Below are positions 23,191-32,357 of a stretch of DNA of 64,000 nucleotides, piece after piece (within the stretch, counting starts at the first letter, position 1; the number at the start of each line of letters is the position of its first letter). Origin of the DNA: Bacillota bacterium (GTDB lineage: Bacteria > Bacillota > Clostridia > Christensenellales > Aristaeellaceae). The notes under the pieces were generated by a model. The model did no database searches. It was not told the origin of the DNA and saw only the letters and a list, made by a program, of their open reading frames with translations. The stretch spans positions 36,614 through 100,613 of the forward strand of contig JAEYOV010000073.1 of the NCBI GenBank assembly GCA_023411395.1, written 5' to 3'. The position numbers and the translations under genes are program-made.

Positions 23191-24237
23191 GTGGCCAGCA
23201 ACAACATCAACATCTACGACATAGCCAGGGAGGCGGGCGTTTCCATCGCCACCGTTTCCCGCGCCATGAGCGAGTCGCCCAACCCCCACTCAGCCAAACA
23301 AAAACGGGTGCTGGAAGTAGTGCGCAAGTACAACTACAAGCCCAGCGTGGCGGCCAGGGGGCTCAACTGCGGCCAGTCGCGCCTGATCAGCATCGGGCTG
23401 CCCGAAATCGCCAACCCCTTTTACAGCGAGCTGTTCAGTGCCGCCGATGAGGAGGCCAGCGCCCAGGGCTATTCTTTGGTGTTGAGCCGCGTTCCCGATA
23501 GCCCCAGCGGCTACCAGTCGTTTTTGGACCAGTTGATCGAGCGCAGGCCCGACGGCGTGATCCTGGCCGGCGGCATGGTGGAGGACCCCAAGGCGTCAGA
23601 AAAGCTGAGCGTTTTGAACCATCTTCGCAATTATATGCCCATCGTGCTCGTCGGCGAGCCGGTGGAAAATTTTCCCTGCGTATGCATCAACGGCGACATG
23701 GCGGACGGCGCCCGCATCACCGTGCGCCATCTTCACGCGCTGGGCCATGAGCGCATCGCGCTCCTGGGCGGCAGCCACCAAAAGCGCGGCTCCAGCAGCC
23801 GGGAGCACGGGTATCAGGATGAGATGCATACCCTGGGCCTTGAAAACGGCCTGCGCTACCGCCAGGAGCTAGGCTACAACCTGGAGGACGGCGCCACGGG
23901 CGTATTGAAGCTTTTGTCGGGCCTCTCGCGGGCCGCCTGGCCCACGGCCATCATTGCCATCAACGACCTGGTGGCCATGGGCGCGCTGCGTCAGTTGCAC
24001 CGCATGAACATCCGCGTGCCGGAGGACATGGCGGTGGTGGGCTGCGACAACCAGTTCTTTTCCGCCTATACCCATCCGCCGCTGACGACGCTGGACCTGC
24101 ACATCAGCGAGCTGGGCAGGCTTGCCGTGTCCTATCTTCTGAACTGGCAGGAGGGGCAAAGCTTTCTGCACCTGATGGAAAACACGCTCATCGTGCGGGA
24201 ATCCTGCGGCGCAAAGCTGGGAAGACGGCATTTTTAA
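23191..24237 (+). CDS. LacI-family transcriptional regulator
   Basis: A 348-residue repressor with an N-terminal helix-turn-helix (I-Y-D-I-A-R-E-A-G-V-S-I-A-T-V-S-R-A at about residues 7-24), a hinge (Y-K-P-S-V-A-A-R-G-L) and a periplasmic-binding-protein-like effector domain ending with the usual P-P-L-T-T-L-D-L. The start is GTG 23191, seven nt after GAAGGA. It lies directly behind the GH35 gene and is the likely controller of the operators at 20268-20282 and 20511-20525, so the GH35 and transporter-GH2 units probably form one sugar regulon. The inducer is unknown. Confidence 0.92.
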   Translation: MASNNINIYDIAREAGVSIATVSRAMSESPNPHSAKQKRVLEVVRKYNYKPSVAARGLNCGQSRLISIGLPEIANPFYSELFSAADEEASAQGYSLVLSRVPDSPSGYQSFLDQLIERRPDGVILAGGMVEDPKASEKLSVLNHLRNYMPIVLVGEPVENFPCVCINGDMADGARITVRHLHALGHERIALLGGSHQKRGSSSREHGYQDEMHTLGLENGLRYRQELGYNLEDGATGVLKLLSGLSRAAWPTAIIAINDLVAMGALRQLHRMNIRVPEDMAVVGCDNQFFSAYTHPPLTTLDLHISELGRLAVSYLLNWQEGQSFLHLMENTLIVRESCGAKLGRRHF

Positions 24238-24256
24238 CGGAATACAATCAAATGCA

Positions 24257-24301
24257 AGCCCCGCCCCGGCGCTTTCATCCGCGCCGGACGGGGTCTTTTT
24301 C
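24257..24301 (+). terminator. Terminator after the LacI gene
   Basis: A long GC-rich stem (CCCCG arm from 24259 to the GGGG at 24290-24293, with an inner GGCGC/GCGCC) is followed by TCTTTTT. Confidence 0.85.
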
Positions 24302-24336
24302 TGTTTCAATCCCTGCAACGAAAGTTCCGAAAACGA

Positions 24337-24365
24337 TTGAAGCGGCTTTCCGCATCCAGTATAAT
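24337..24365 (+). promoter_or_regulatory. Sigma-A promoter of the GH9 gene
   Basis: TTGAAG (24337-24342) and TATAAT (24360-24365), spacer 17 nt, 56 nt before the ATG. Confidence 0.75.
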
Positions 24366-24420
24366 GGAGAAAAGAAGCGTGTGCCGTTCATTCAACCCGT
24401 TGTAAGGAGGGACAAAACCT

Positions 24421-26607
24421 ATGCCTGGGAGAGTATGCCATGTAAGGCGCCTGCTGGCTGCATTGTTCCTGGCGTCATTCTGCCTGTTCTTCACACCGCC
24501 TGCCTTCGCCCAGGAAAAAAGCCTCCTGCCCAACGGCGATTTTTCCAGGGGGCAAGCCGGCTGGGGCGTCTATACGGAATCGGGCGGCTCGGGCACATTG
24601 ACAATCTCCGGTCAAAAAGGCGTTCTTGCCGTAAAGAAGTCCGGAACCCTTGACTACGCGGTGCAATTGTATTACGACGGGTTCAAGCTTGAAACGGGCG
24701 GGCTGTACCGTTTCGCCTTCACCGTGACTTCTTCCATCTCCCGGCAGATAACGGCCCGCATCCAGTTGAATGGGGGCGATTACAGGGGGTACTGCCAGCG
24801 GGAAATTGTACTGGCCGCCGGGGAAAGAACGCGGATAGATATCGATTTTGAGATGACGGAAAAAAGCGATCCCGCGCCCCGGCTGTGCTTTAATTGCGGC
24901 ACGCCGAAAGAATCACAGCCCCCTGACCCCCATACCTTGACCTTTGAAAACGTGGAGGTTGTATTGTTGGACGGTACAAATGTGAAACAGACGGAAAAAC
25001 CGCAGACAGCCCCGGCGATCCTTTTCAACCAGGTTGGCTACCTGCCGTCAGGCGGAAAGGTGGCGTTCTTCCGGGATCAGGCGCTGGGCAATGCCTTTGA
25101 GGTGATCGATGAAAAGGGAAAGGCCGTGTTCGCGGGCACGCTTTCCAGCCCCAGGGCCGATCCGGCTTCCGGCGACACGGTATCCTTCGGCGACTTTTCC
25201 GCAATCACAAAACCCGGCACCTACCGCCTGCGTGCAAACGGGCAGGAATCCGCCCCCTTTGTAATCGGCGAAAACATCTACTCAGACTGTTTCCGGGATG
25301 TTGTGCGCTTCCTCTATTACCAACGCTGCGGCACGGAACTGAACAAGGAACTGGCTGGAGCATTTGCCCATCCCGACTGCCATATGGGCCCGGCGACAAT
25401 ATACGGAACCAATGAAACGAAGGACGTATCCGGCGGCTGGCATGACGCCGGCGACTACGGCCGCTATGTGGTACCCGCGGCCAAAACTGCCGCCGACCTT
25501 TTGCTGGCCTACGAAGCAAATCCCGCCCTGTTCGGCGATGACTTCAACCTTCCCGAAAGCGGGAACGGTATCTCCGATGTCCTGAACGAAGTCCGCTATG
25601 CGCTTGACTGGCTCCTGAAAATGCAGGAGGAACAGACGGGCGGCGTATACCACAAGGTCACATGCGCCCATTTCCCCGGCGCGGTGATGCCGGAAAAGGA
25701 AACGGCGCCGCTGATGTTAAGCCCCGTTTCCACCGCAGCCACAGGCGATTTTGCCGCCATCACGGCGCTGGCCTCACGGGTCTACATGGATATAGACCCC
25801 TCCTTCGCGGATACGTGCCTCGCCGCCGCGGAAAAAGCCTGGGAATACCTCATGGCTCATCCGGACGCGAACGGCGGCTTCCGCAACCCGCCCGGCATCG
25901 TCACCGGAGAATACGGCGATCAAACCGATACGGACGAGCGCTACTGGGCTGCCTGCGAGCTGTACCGAGCCACAGGCAAGGACGCATACAAATCCTTTGC
26001 CGACGGCCTGATCTTAACCGAAAAGCTCTCCGGCCTGGGCTGGGCGGACGTGGGCACCTACGGCCACATGGCGTATCTTGCAATGAAAGACACGGCGGCG
26101 GCTTCTTCCCTGGAGCGGGTCAAAGCCGCCGTGCTTCAGGAGGCGGAGGAACTGCTGTCGCTTTCCCTGGCCGACGGCTACGGGATCAGCCTTCAAATGG
26201 ATTACCCCTGGGGCAGCAACATGACGGTGGCCAACCACGCCATGCACCTGCTGCTGGCCGCGGAGCTGGCTCCCGAAAAGGCGGAGCCGTACCGCAATGC
26301 CGCGTGGCAGCACCTTAATTACCTGATGGGCGCCAACCCCATGGGCTACTGCTACATCACCGGCCACGGAACCCTTTCCCCCGTCAGCACCCACCACCGG
26401 CCCAGCCAGGCCGCCGGCCAAACGGTGCCCGGCATGCTGGCGGGCGGCCCCAACGCAGGCTTGCACGACCCATACGCGAAAGCCGTATTGGCCGGCCGGC
26501 CTCCCGCCAAGTGCTATGTGGACAACGATCAAAGCTATGCCACCAACGAGGTGGCCATCTACTGGAACTCACCATTGGCCTATATCATGGCAGGCTTACT
26601 CAAATGA
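24421..26607 (+). CDS. Secreted GH9 endoglucanase with N-terminal CBM-like domain
   Basis: A 728-residue exported beta-glucanase/cellulase. A signal peptide (residues 1-30, ending P-P-A-F-A) is followed by a CBM4/9-like jelly roll (about 33-180, L-P-N-G-D-F-S-x-G start). Next are the immunoglobulin-like cellulase N-domain (I-L-F-N-Q-V-G-Y-L-P near 200) and the GH9 (alpha/alpha)6 barrel. The catalytic base motif D-A-G-D (Asp342, Asp345) and the acid Glu710 in N-E-V-A-I-Y-W-N-S-P are present, as is the H-R-P-S motif. It should cut beta-1,4-glucans outside the cell and supply oligosaccharides to the transporters nearby. It has its own promoter and terminator. No dockerin is seen. Confidence 0.93.
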   Translation: MPGRVCHVRRLLAALFLASFCLFFTPPAFAQEKSLLPNGDFSRGQAGWGVYTESGGSGTLTISGQKGVLAVKKSGTLDYAVQLYYDGFKLETGGLYRFAFTVTSSISRQITARIQLNGGDYRGYCQREIVLAAGERTRIDIDFEMTEKSDPAPRLCFNCGTPKESQPPDPHTLTFENVEVVLLDGTNVKQTEKPQTAPAILFNQVGYLPSGGKVAFFRDQALGNAFEVIDEKGKAVFAGTLSSPRADPASGDTVSFGDFSAITKPGTYRLRANGQESAPFVIGENIYSDCFRDVVRFLYYQRCGTELNKELAGAFAHPDCHMGPATIYGTNETKDVSGGWHDAGDYGRYVVPAAKTAADLLLAYEANPALFGDDFNLPESGNGISDVLNEVRYALDWLLKMQEEQTGGVYHKVTCAHFPGAVMPEKETAPLMLSPVSTAATGDFAAITALASRVYMDIDPSFADTCLAAAEKAWEYLMAHPDANGGFRNPPGIVTGEYGDQTDTDERYWAACELYRATGKDAYKSFADGLILTEKLSGLGWADVGTYGHMAYLAMKDTAAASSLERVKAAVLQEAEELLSLSLADGYGISLQMDYPWGSNMTVANHAMHLLLAAELAPEKAEPYRNAAWQHLNYLMGANPMGYCYITGHGTLSPVSTHHRPSQAAGQTVPGMLAGGPNAGLHDPYAKAVLAGRPPAKCYVDNDQSYATNEVAIYWNSPLAYIMAGLLK

Positions 26608-26646
26608 TTCAGTGCTGCCGATGCGGTTTGGCACGGTGGTTCCGAT

Positions 26647-26680
26647 TGCCCGGGAAGCACACATTTCCGGGCATTTTTTT
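26647..26680 (+). terminator. Terminator after the GH9 gene
   Basis: A TGCCCGG-AA stem (26647-26656) pairs with TTCCGGGCA (to 26673) and is followed by seven Ts. Confidence 0.9.
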
Positions 26681-26712
26681 ACGTTCTCCCCGTTTCTTAA
26701 GGTGGTTCTTTC

Positions 26713-26721
26713 TGGTATAAT
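26713..26721 (+). promoter_or_regulatory. Extended -10 promoter of the DUF2156 gene
   Basis: TGGTATAAT is a TG-extended perfect -10 box; no good -35 is visible. It lies about 30 nt before the ATG at 26753. Confidence 0.6.
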
Positions 26722-26752
26722 AGGAGTGTTTGGATTTCATCCCCAAAACAGC

Positions 26753-27682
26753 ATGAAAAGAGGTCCTCGGTGCTTGAAACTGGACTACAGGGAAATAACG
26801 CTTGATGACAGGGAGTGGATGGACCGGCTCTTTGCCATGAGCGAGCGGGGCTCGCTGGAATACAGCTTTACCACCAGCTTTTTATGGCGGCACATTTACC
26901 AGTTCCGCGTCGCCCGCATGGACGATTACCTGATCCTCCTATCCGAACCGAAGAACCCCACCTACCTGTTCCCCGCCGGGCAGGGGCCGCTGGATCAGGT
27001 GATCGGGGCGCTCAAGGAGGAAACCCGGCAACTGGGCATCCCCCTCGTCTTCAATGTGGTGCTTCCCGGCGACAAGGTCCGGCTGGAGGCCATGTACCCG
27101 GGAGAGTTTGAATTCACCCTTTGGCGTGACGGGGCCGACTACATCTACGATACGCAAAGCCTGGCCACGCTGTCGGGCAAAAAGCTCAGCGCCAAGCGCA
27201 ACCACATCCACCGCTTTGTGGATAACCATCCATCCTGGCAGTACGAGGCGCTGACGGACGCGAACATGGACGAGGCGCGGCAGATGAACATGGCCTGGTG
27301 CCTGCAGGCCGGCTGCATGGACGACAGCGGCCTCAACGACGAATACTGCGCGGTGGAGCAGGCGTTCCGCCATTTTTCGCAATTGCGCCTCTCCGGCGGG
27401 CTGCTAAGGGCGGAAGGCCGGGTGGTGGCCTTCTCCATCGGCGACCCGCTGAACGAGGATACGTATCTGGTCCACTTTGAAAAGGCGTACGCCGATATGC
27501 AGGGCGCCTATCCCATGATCAACCAGCAGTTTGTGCTGCACAACTGCATGAACTACCCCTATGTCAACCGGGAGGAGGATGCCGGCGTGCCGGGCCTGCG
27601 CCACGCCAAGCTGTCCTACCAACCGTCAAGGCTGGTGGAAAAGTACATCGCGAAGCTGAAGGAGACAGATTCGAAATCATGA
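26753..27682 (+). CDS. DUF2156 (phosphatidylglycerol lysyltransferase C-terminal-like) protein
   Basis: A protein of about 309 residues, or 302 if translation starts at TTG 26774, which has the better placed AGAGG site. The fold signature is that of DUF2156, the GNAT-like catalytic domain also found at the C-terminus of MprF. It shows a W-x-x-R/S-F then L-W-R-H-I-Y start, K-L-S-A-K-R-N-H-I-H-R-F in the middle, and A-F-S-I-G-D-P-L-N-E-D-T-Y-L-V-H-F-E-K-A near the C-terminus. Here it stands alone without the MprF flippase part, so an aminoacyl- or acyl-transfer role is only inferred. It shares an ATGA overlap with the next GNAT gene. Confidence 0.82.
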   Translation: MKRGPRCLKLDYREITLDDREWMDRLFAMSERGSLEYSFTTSFLWRHIYQFRVARMDDYLILLSEPKNPTYLFPAGQGPLDQVIGALKEETRQLGIPLVFNVVLPGDKVRLEAMYPGEFEFTLWRDGADYIYDTQSLATLSGKKLSAKRNHIHRFVDNHPSWQYEALTDANMDEARQMNMAWCLQAGCMDDSGLNDEYCAVEQAFRHFSQLRLSGGLLRAEGRVVAFSIGDPLNEDTYLVHFEKAYADMQGAYPMINQQFVLHNCMNYPYVNREEDAGVPGLRHAKLSYQPSRLVEKYIAKLKETDSKS

Positions 27683-28530
27683 TCCGGTTTGCAACCCCCG
27701 GCGATCACATGAAGCTCAAATCGCTGTGGCAAGACATTTTTGGCGACTCCAGGGAGGCGGTGGAGGATTACTTTGCCCGCCGCCACCATGACGGAAACAT
27801 GCTGGTGGAAGCGCAGGGGGATGACATTGCCGGCATGCTTTCCATGCTCCCCCTCCGCCTTACGTCCCCCGGCCAATCCTTTCCCGCCCGGTATATCTAC
27901 GCGGTGGCCACCGATGTGAAATACCGGAACCAGGGAATCAGCACACGCCTTTTGGATTATGCCCACGCGTATATGCAAAGCCGGGGCGAGGCGGCGGCCG
28001 TTCTGGTGCCCGCTTCCCCCAGCCTTTTTGATTTTTACGGCAAGCGGGGATATCAAACCGCTTTTTTGCTGGATATCATCCGCTTTAATGCCGGTGATCT
28101 GCCGCCTTGTCCCAAAGACGGCCGGTTTTCGCCCTGTTCCCCCGGCGCGTACGCGCGCCTTCGGGACAGGGCTTTTCTGTCCAGCCGCCTGTACGCCTGC
28201 TGGGATGAAAAGGCTGTGGCCTATGCCGTTTGGGCCCTTGGCCCGGAAGGAGGCGTGACGCGCCTTTTCGCCGGGAGCGGGGAAGGCTGCGCCGCCTGGG
28301 AATGGCGGGAGGGCACCGTGCTGGTCCGGGAGCTGGCCCTTGTGAACATGGATGTACCCGCCGCCCTGGCGGTATTGCATCAAGCGCTGAAAGCGCCCGC
28401 CTATCAGGTGCGCCTTCCCGCAAGCAGCCTTCCCGGCGCGAACACCCTGCCCTTCGGCATGATCCGCTGGCTGAACCCGGAGCCCGCGCTTTTGGGCGAA
28501 CCCCCCTATCTGTCCTTGGCGCTGGATTGA
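27679..28530 (+). CDS. GNAT-family N-acetyltransferase
   Basis: A 283-residue cytosolic protein. The first 140 residues are a GNAT domain with the acetyl-CoA binding region V-A-T-D-V-K-Y-R-N-Q-G-I-S-T-R-L-L (about 75-91) and a later L-F-D-F-Y-G-K-R-G-Y. The C-terminal 140 residues hold a second, divergent domain with no clear motif, an arrangement also found in Eis-like acetyltransferases. It overlaps the DUF2156 gene by four nt and is probably translated from the same mRNA. Both proteins belong to the GNAT superfamily, so the pair may act on related substrates, which are unknown. Confidence 0.82.
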   Translation: MIRFATPGDHMKLKSLWQDIFGDSREAVEDYFARRHHDGNMLVEAQGDDIAGMLSMLPLRLTSPGQSFPARYIYAVATDVKYRNQGISTRLLDYAHAYMQSRGEAAAVLVPASPSLFDFYGKRGYQTAFLLDIIRFNAGDLPPCPKDGRFSPCSPGAYARLRDRAFLSSRLYACWDEKAVAYAVWALGPEGGVTRLFAGSGEGCAAWEWREGTVLVRELALVNMDVPAALAVLHQALKAPAYQVRLPASSLPGANTLPFGMIRWLNPEPALLGEPPYLSLALD

Positions 28531-28646
28531 CCCGTTTCCCTTTTCAAGGGGTACTGGGAGGAATTCCCCGGCGTGAAACGTTATTCTGGCAGACAGGGTT
28601 CCCGCGCCAGATGCCCCCGACGACAGACCGAAAGGAAGGAAGGCCC

Positions 28647-30194
28647 ATGAAACGTTCTGCCCGTTTCCTGCTCTCCCTGCTTGCCTGCCTGTGCTTGCTT
28701 GCACCCCTGAATGCCACTGCCGGCGAGGTCAGCATCACGCCGCTTGAAGGTTCGGACTACAATTGCTATTGGTACTACTTTCCGGGCGTGGATGTGTCGA
28801 TCCCGCTTCTTCTTAATTCCCAGACCCAGGTATTGCTGGATAACGCATACCAGCAAGCGCTGGGCATCGGCATGCCCGATTTCCCCGATACGTATTTCGC
28901 CTTCTTCGCCCTGAAAAACGAGGATCTCACCGGCCTTAACCTCAAGGATATGGATGAAGACGGCATCAAAAATGTGCTCGGCACGATCTCCTCAAACGGC
29001 GCGTCCCTAGATTATGAGGCGGTGGATGATCTGATCCCCGGCCAGCGGGCACTCCGGGTGAAGGAGACGGCTCAGGGCATGTACTCCGAGCATCTGCTGG
29101 CCCTCAAAGACGGATGGGTGCTCAACGCCATGGCCTCCCGCATGGACGGCGGCACTTCCATTTCCAGGGAGGCCGCCGCCGCCCAGGAAGACCTGATGCT
29201 GGACGCCGCGGCGCCGGAGGGAATAGCCAAACACTACCAAAGCTATACCCTCCCGTTCAGCACCGTCACCTTGACCGCCCCCGGTTCCATGTATATCACG
29301 CTGCTCACCGAATCCCCCGGTTTCCTGCATCTTTCCCTGTGCCCCAAACGGCCCGGCGCACGGTTTTCCGTGCTGCAGCTTTTCGCCGTCAGGGACGCGG
29401 CTTACAAAGATAACACAGTCCTGACCCTCTCCCGGGAGGAAAAGGAAGCGGCGCTGAATACGCCCGCCGCCGGCGCCCCATACGACGCGGACTCCCTTGC
29501 CGTGCTGGAAGGCTTTTCGGGGGATACGCCCGTCCTTTCGTATACCAGCGGCGGAACTATGAACCATCTGCTGGCGCTGCGTGACGGCTGGGCGCTGTAC
29601 GCCAGCGTTTTCCCCTACGCCGATTTCATTCATCCCAGCTTTGTGGAGGATTTGCAAAAGACGGCAATGCGCCAGCTTCTTGATGGAAAGAGCGCCCTGC
29701 CGGACTGGCTTCCCGCCGTGCCTGTCGCCTGGGAGGAAAACATCCTGCATTTCCCCCTCACCACAAGGATCATGGATATCCGCATCCCCGAGGGCTACGG
29801 GGTAGATGTCACCGGGGACACAGCCATCGGCCGGAATGTATACCTGTATGCCCTGGACGGCTCCTATAAATACTTCAACATCTCCAGCACCGCTTTTCCC
29901 AAAATCACCGATGAAGTGACCCTTACCCAGGGATACACCAGGGAGGAATTGCAGGAAATATGCGACAGCGTGGCTGAGGGCATCAACAGCCAGGGCCTGA
30001 GCGGCTCAAGCGTCATCGCCCAAGGGCCCCTTGGCCTGCCCACCGTGCACAGCACCACAAAGGAACAGATTTATGAACAGTATTACTGGTTCATGGACTC
30101 CTATTCCGTATCCATCTCCTTTGTCTCGGAGGACAGCCCCATCACCAGGGAGGAATCGGAGCAGCTTTTGAACCTGGCTGTGGGACTTATATAG
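28647..30194 (+). CDS. Secreted protein of unknown function
   Basis: A 515-residue exported protein. Residues 1-25 are a signal peptide (LLSLLACLCLLAPL core, then NATAG). The mature part appears to contain repeated alpha/beta units: a G-x-x-L-L-A-L-K-D-G-W pattern occurs near residue 155, and L-A-L-R-D-G-W recurs near residue 312, suggesting two or three related domains of about 150 residues. I do not recognise a family. The ATG at 28647 follows GGAAGG and starts the signal peptide. The gene sits 116 nt after the GNAT gene and ends before a strong terminator. Stop codon is TAG. Confidence 0.75.
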   Translation: MKRSARFLLSLLACLCLLAPLNATAGEVSITPLEGSDYNCYWYYFPGVDVSIPLLLNSQTQVLLDNAYQQALGIGMPDFPDTYFAFFALKNEDLTGLNLKDMDEDGIKNVLGTISSNGASLDYEAVDDLIPGQRALRVKETAQGMYSEHLLALKDGWVLNAMASRMDGGTSISREAAAAQEDLMLDAAAPEGIAKHYQSYTLPFSTVTLTAPGSMYITLLTESPGFLHLSLCPKRPGARFSVLQLFAVRDAAYKDNTVLTLSREEKEAALNTPAAGAPYDADSLAVLEGFSGDTPVLSYTSGGTMNHLLALRDGWALYASVFPYADFIHPSFVEDLQKTAMRQLLDGKSALPDWLPAVPVAWEENILHFPLTTRIMDIRIPEGYGVDVTGDTAIGRNVYLYALDGSYKYFNISSTAFPKITDEVTLTQGYTREELQEICDSVAEGINSQGLSGSSVIAQGPLGLPTVHSTTKEQIYEQYYWFMDSYSVSISFVSEDSPITREESEQLLNLAVGLI

Positions 30195-30232
30195 CGAAGA
30201 TTCGCGCGGCGAATGGATGAAGCTGATAACAT

Positions 30233-30256
30233 TCCCCCATCCGGGGGATTTTTTTT
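30233..30256 (+). terminator. Terminator after the secreted protein gene
   Basis: TCCCCC (30233-30238) pairs with GGGGGA (30243-30248), followed by eight Ts. Confidence 0.85.
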
Positions 30257-30279
30257 GCGCCATTTTCAAAAAAGGGGTA

Positions 30280-30307
30280 TTGACATCACGGCGGGAGATG
30301 ATATAAT
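30280..30307 (+). promoter_or_regulatory. Sigma-A promoter of metY
   Basis: TTGACA (30280-30285) and TATAAT (30302-30307), spacer 16 nt. The leader is only about 50 nt, so there is no room for an S-box or T-box. Confidence 0.85.
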
Positions 30308-30363
30308 ACCTTCAATTCCTAGTATTCATGTATGATTAAAGTTATTAGAAAGGGGATGTCCTC

Positions 30364-31665
30364 ATGTCCGATCCGAAAAGCACCTGGCGGTTTGAAACGC
30401 TGCAGGTCCACGTGGGCCAGGAGACACCCGATTCCGCCACCGACGCCCGTGCTGTGCCCATTTACCAGACCACTTCCTACGTGTTCCCCAGCGCCGAAAG
30501 CGCCCAAGCCCGCTTCAGCCTTGCGGAAACCGGCAACATCTACACCCGCATCATGAACCCTACCACCGACGTATTTGAAAAACGCATCGCGGCGCTGGAA
30601 GGCGGCGCGGCAGCGCTGGCGACGGCCTCCGGGTCGGCGGCCACCACCTACGCCATATTGAATATCGCCTTCGCGGGGGACCATATCGTCTCCGCCACCA
30701 CCATCTACGGCGGCACCTATAACCTGTTTGCCCATACCCTCAAAGATTACGGCATCGAGGTGAGCTTTGTCCACCCGGACGGGGAAGGGATAGAGGGGTT
30801 CGAAAAAGCCATCCGGCCCAATACGAAAGCCATCTTCATTGAATCATTGGGCAACCCCAACTCCAATGTGGCGGACATTGAGGCTTATGCCGATTTGGCC
30901 CACAGGCACGGCATTCCCCTCATCGTGGACAACACCTTTGCCACGCCGTATTTGCTGCGCCCCATTGCGTTCGGCGCGGACATCGTGGTGCACTCCGCCA
31001 CCAAGTTCATCGGCGGCCACGGCACGGCCATCGGCGGCGTCATCGTGGACGGCGGCAGGTTCAACTGGGCAGCCTCCGGCAAGTTTCCCAAATTCCTCAC
31101 CCCCGACCCCAGCTACCACGGCCTGAAGCTGTGGGACGCGGTGGGTTACCTTTCCTACATCATCCGGGCCCGGGTGATCCTACTTCGGGATACGGGCGCC
31201 GCGCTGGCACCGCTGAATTCTTTTTTATTCCTGCAGGGGCTGGAAACGCTGTCGCTCCGTGTGGAGCGCCATGTGTACAATGCCTTGAAGATCGTGGACT
31301 TTTTGAAGAACCACCCCAGGATCACCCGCGTGAACCACCCCTCCTTACCGGAAAACGGCTGCAAAGCGCTGTACGACAAGTATTTCCCCAAGGGTGCGGG
31401 CTCCATTTTCACCTTTGAATTGGAAGGCGGCGCGGAGGACGCCAAGGCTTTTATTAACAGGCTGCAAATCTTCTCCCTGCTGGCCAACGTGGCGGATGTG
31501 AAATCCCTGGTCATCCACCCCGCCAGCACCACCCATTCCCAGTTGACGGAAGCCGAACTATTCATAAGCGGCATCAAGCCCGGCACCATCCGCCTGTCCG
31601 TGGGCATTGAGCATGCGGATGATTTGATCGAAGACCTTGCAAAGGCCCTTGACGCCATCTGCTGA
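30364..31665 (+). CDS. metY: O-acetylhomoserine sulfhydrylase (PLP enzyme)
   Basis: A 433-residue cytosolic enzyme of the Cys/Met-metabolism PLP family that makes homocysteine from O-acetylhomoserine and sulfide, feeding methionine synthesis. The N-terminal F-E-T-L-Q-V-H-V-G-Q-E, the Y-x-R-I-M-N-P-T segment, and V-H-S-A-T-K-F-I-G-G-H-G with the PLP lysine Lys214 all fit MetY rather than shorter cystathionine synthases, as does the long insertion and total length of about 430. It has GAAAGGGG upstream of the ATG. It is monocistronic and converges with the flavodoxin gene, 6 nt away. No riboswitch precedes it. Confidence 0.93.
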   Translation: MSDPKSTWRFETLQVHVGQETPDSATDARAVPIYQTTSYVFPSAESAQARFSLAETGNIYTRIMNPTTDVFEKRIAALEGGAAALATASGSAATTYAILNIAFAGDHIVSATTIYGGTYNLFAHTLKDYGIEVSFVHPDGEGIEGFEKAIRPNTKAIFIESLGNPNSNVADIEAYADLAHRHGIPLIVDNTFATPYLLRPIAFGADIVVHSATKFIGGHGTAIGGVIVDGGRFNWAASGKFPKFLTPDPSYHGLKLWDAVGYLSYIIRARVILLRDTGAALAPLNSFLFLQGLETLSLRVERHVYNALKIVDFLKNHPRITRVNHPSLPENGCKALYDKYFPKGAGSIFTFELEGGAEDAKAFINRLQIFSLLANVADVKSLVIHPASTTHSQLTEAELFISGIKPGTIRLSVGIEHADDLIEDLAKALDAIC

Positions 31666-31671
31666 TTTTCA

Positions 31672-32133
31672 TCAAGCGGAAACCATCCTTTGGGCAAACT
31701 CCTTGGCATGGCGGATATCCTCATCATTGGGCCGGTCCTTGTTCATGCCGCCGAAGTATTTCAGAAAACTGTTTGTGTTATAACCCTTGCAACTGAATTC
31801 CCCAACGATCAGGTATCCTTTTGACCGCAATATCTCTCTCAGGGCTGCGTGATCTTTTTTGACTTTCTCTTCGCCCTGCACGGCGCTTGTGGAAAAGAGA
31901 AAGCATTTTCTTCCCTGAACAGGCGGCAGGCTTTGCGCAAAATCCAGCAGCGGCCGGTAATGCCTCCCGCTGTCGATGCCGGCGCCGAAGCCGACAAGGT
32001 CATATTGATTAAGCTCCTCCGCTTTTGTTTCCGCCGGGCTTTTGACAACTGCGCCGGTTATGCCGGACATCGCGCCGGCTACCTTTTGGGTATTGTGATG
32101 ATGGTATGAATACACCACGATCAGGCATTTCAT
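31672..32133 (-). CDS. Flavodoxin-family protein
   Basis: A 153-residue cytosolic protein with a flavodoxin-like fold. The FMN phosphate-binding loop is at the N-terminus (I-V-V-Y-S-Y-H-H-H-N-T-Q-K-V-A), a version with three histidines in place of the usual S/T-G-N-T. The middle has G-F-G-A-G-I-D-S-G-R-H-Y, and a later stretch reads F-L-F-S-T-S-A. Such proteins carry electrons or reduce quinones. It is the last gene of a three-gene operon with an XRE regulator and a membrane protein, and shares a four-nt overlap with the XRE gene. The physiological partner is unknown. Confidence 0.88.
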   Translation of the reverse strand: MKCLIVVYSYHHHNTQKVAGAMSGITGAVVKSPAETKAEELNQYDLVGFGAGIDSGRHYRPLLDFAQSLPPVQGRKCFLFSTSAVQGEEKVKKDHAALREILRSKGYLIVGEFSCKGYNTNSFLKYFGGMNKDRPNDEDIRHAKEFAQRMVSA

Positions 32134-32357
32134 ACAGGCTCCTTCCTTTCATAGCCGAACACCTCGCCGATCGCCACCCCGAAGGCGTCGGCGATCCGAA
32201 ACGCCAGTTCCAGAGACGGAGAATATTTTCCCGCCTCCACCGCGATAATGGTCTGCCTGGAGACTCCCGCTTTCTCCGCCAGCTCCTGCTGCGTCATCTC
32301 ATTTGCAAAAAAGCGCAGCTTCCTGATGTTGTTTGTAATCTCAAGCTTATCGGCCAT
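32130..32357 (-). CDS. XRE-family transcriptional regulator
   Basis: A 75-residue, single-domain helix-turn-helix regulator of the YozG/YgzD type (M-T-Q-Q-E-L-A-E-K-A-G-V-S-R-Q-T-I-I-A-V-E then Y-S-P-S-L-E-L-A). The ATG at 32357 follows GAGGGG and is preferred over upstream codons in frame. It overlaps the membrane-protein gene by 11 nt and the flavodoxin gene by 4 nt. Small regulators of this sort usually repress their own operon. Two near-identical 16-bp repeats around the operon promoter (32872-32887 and 32914-32929) are the probable operators. Confidence 0.9.
   Translation of the reverse strand: MADKLEITNNIRKLRFFANEMTQQELAEKAGVSRQTIIAVEAGKYSPSLELAFRIADAFGVAIGEVFGYERKEPV

Noticed and set aside
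30308..30363. S-box or T-box before metY
   Set aside because: The leader is only about 50 nt, too short for either, and no conserved motif is visible.
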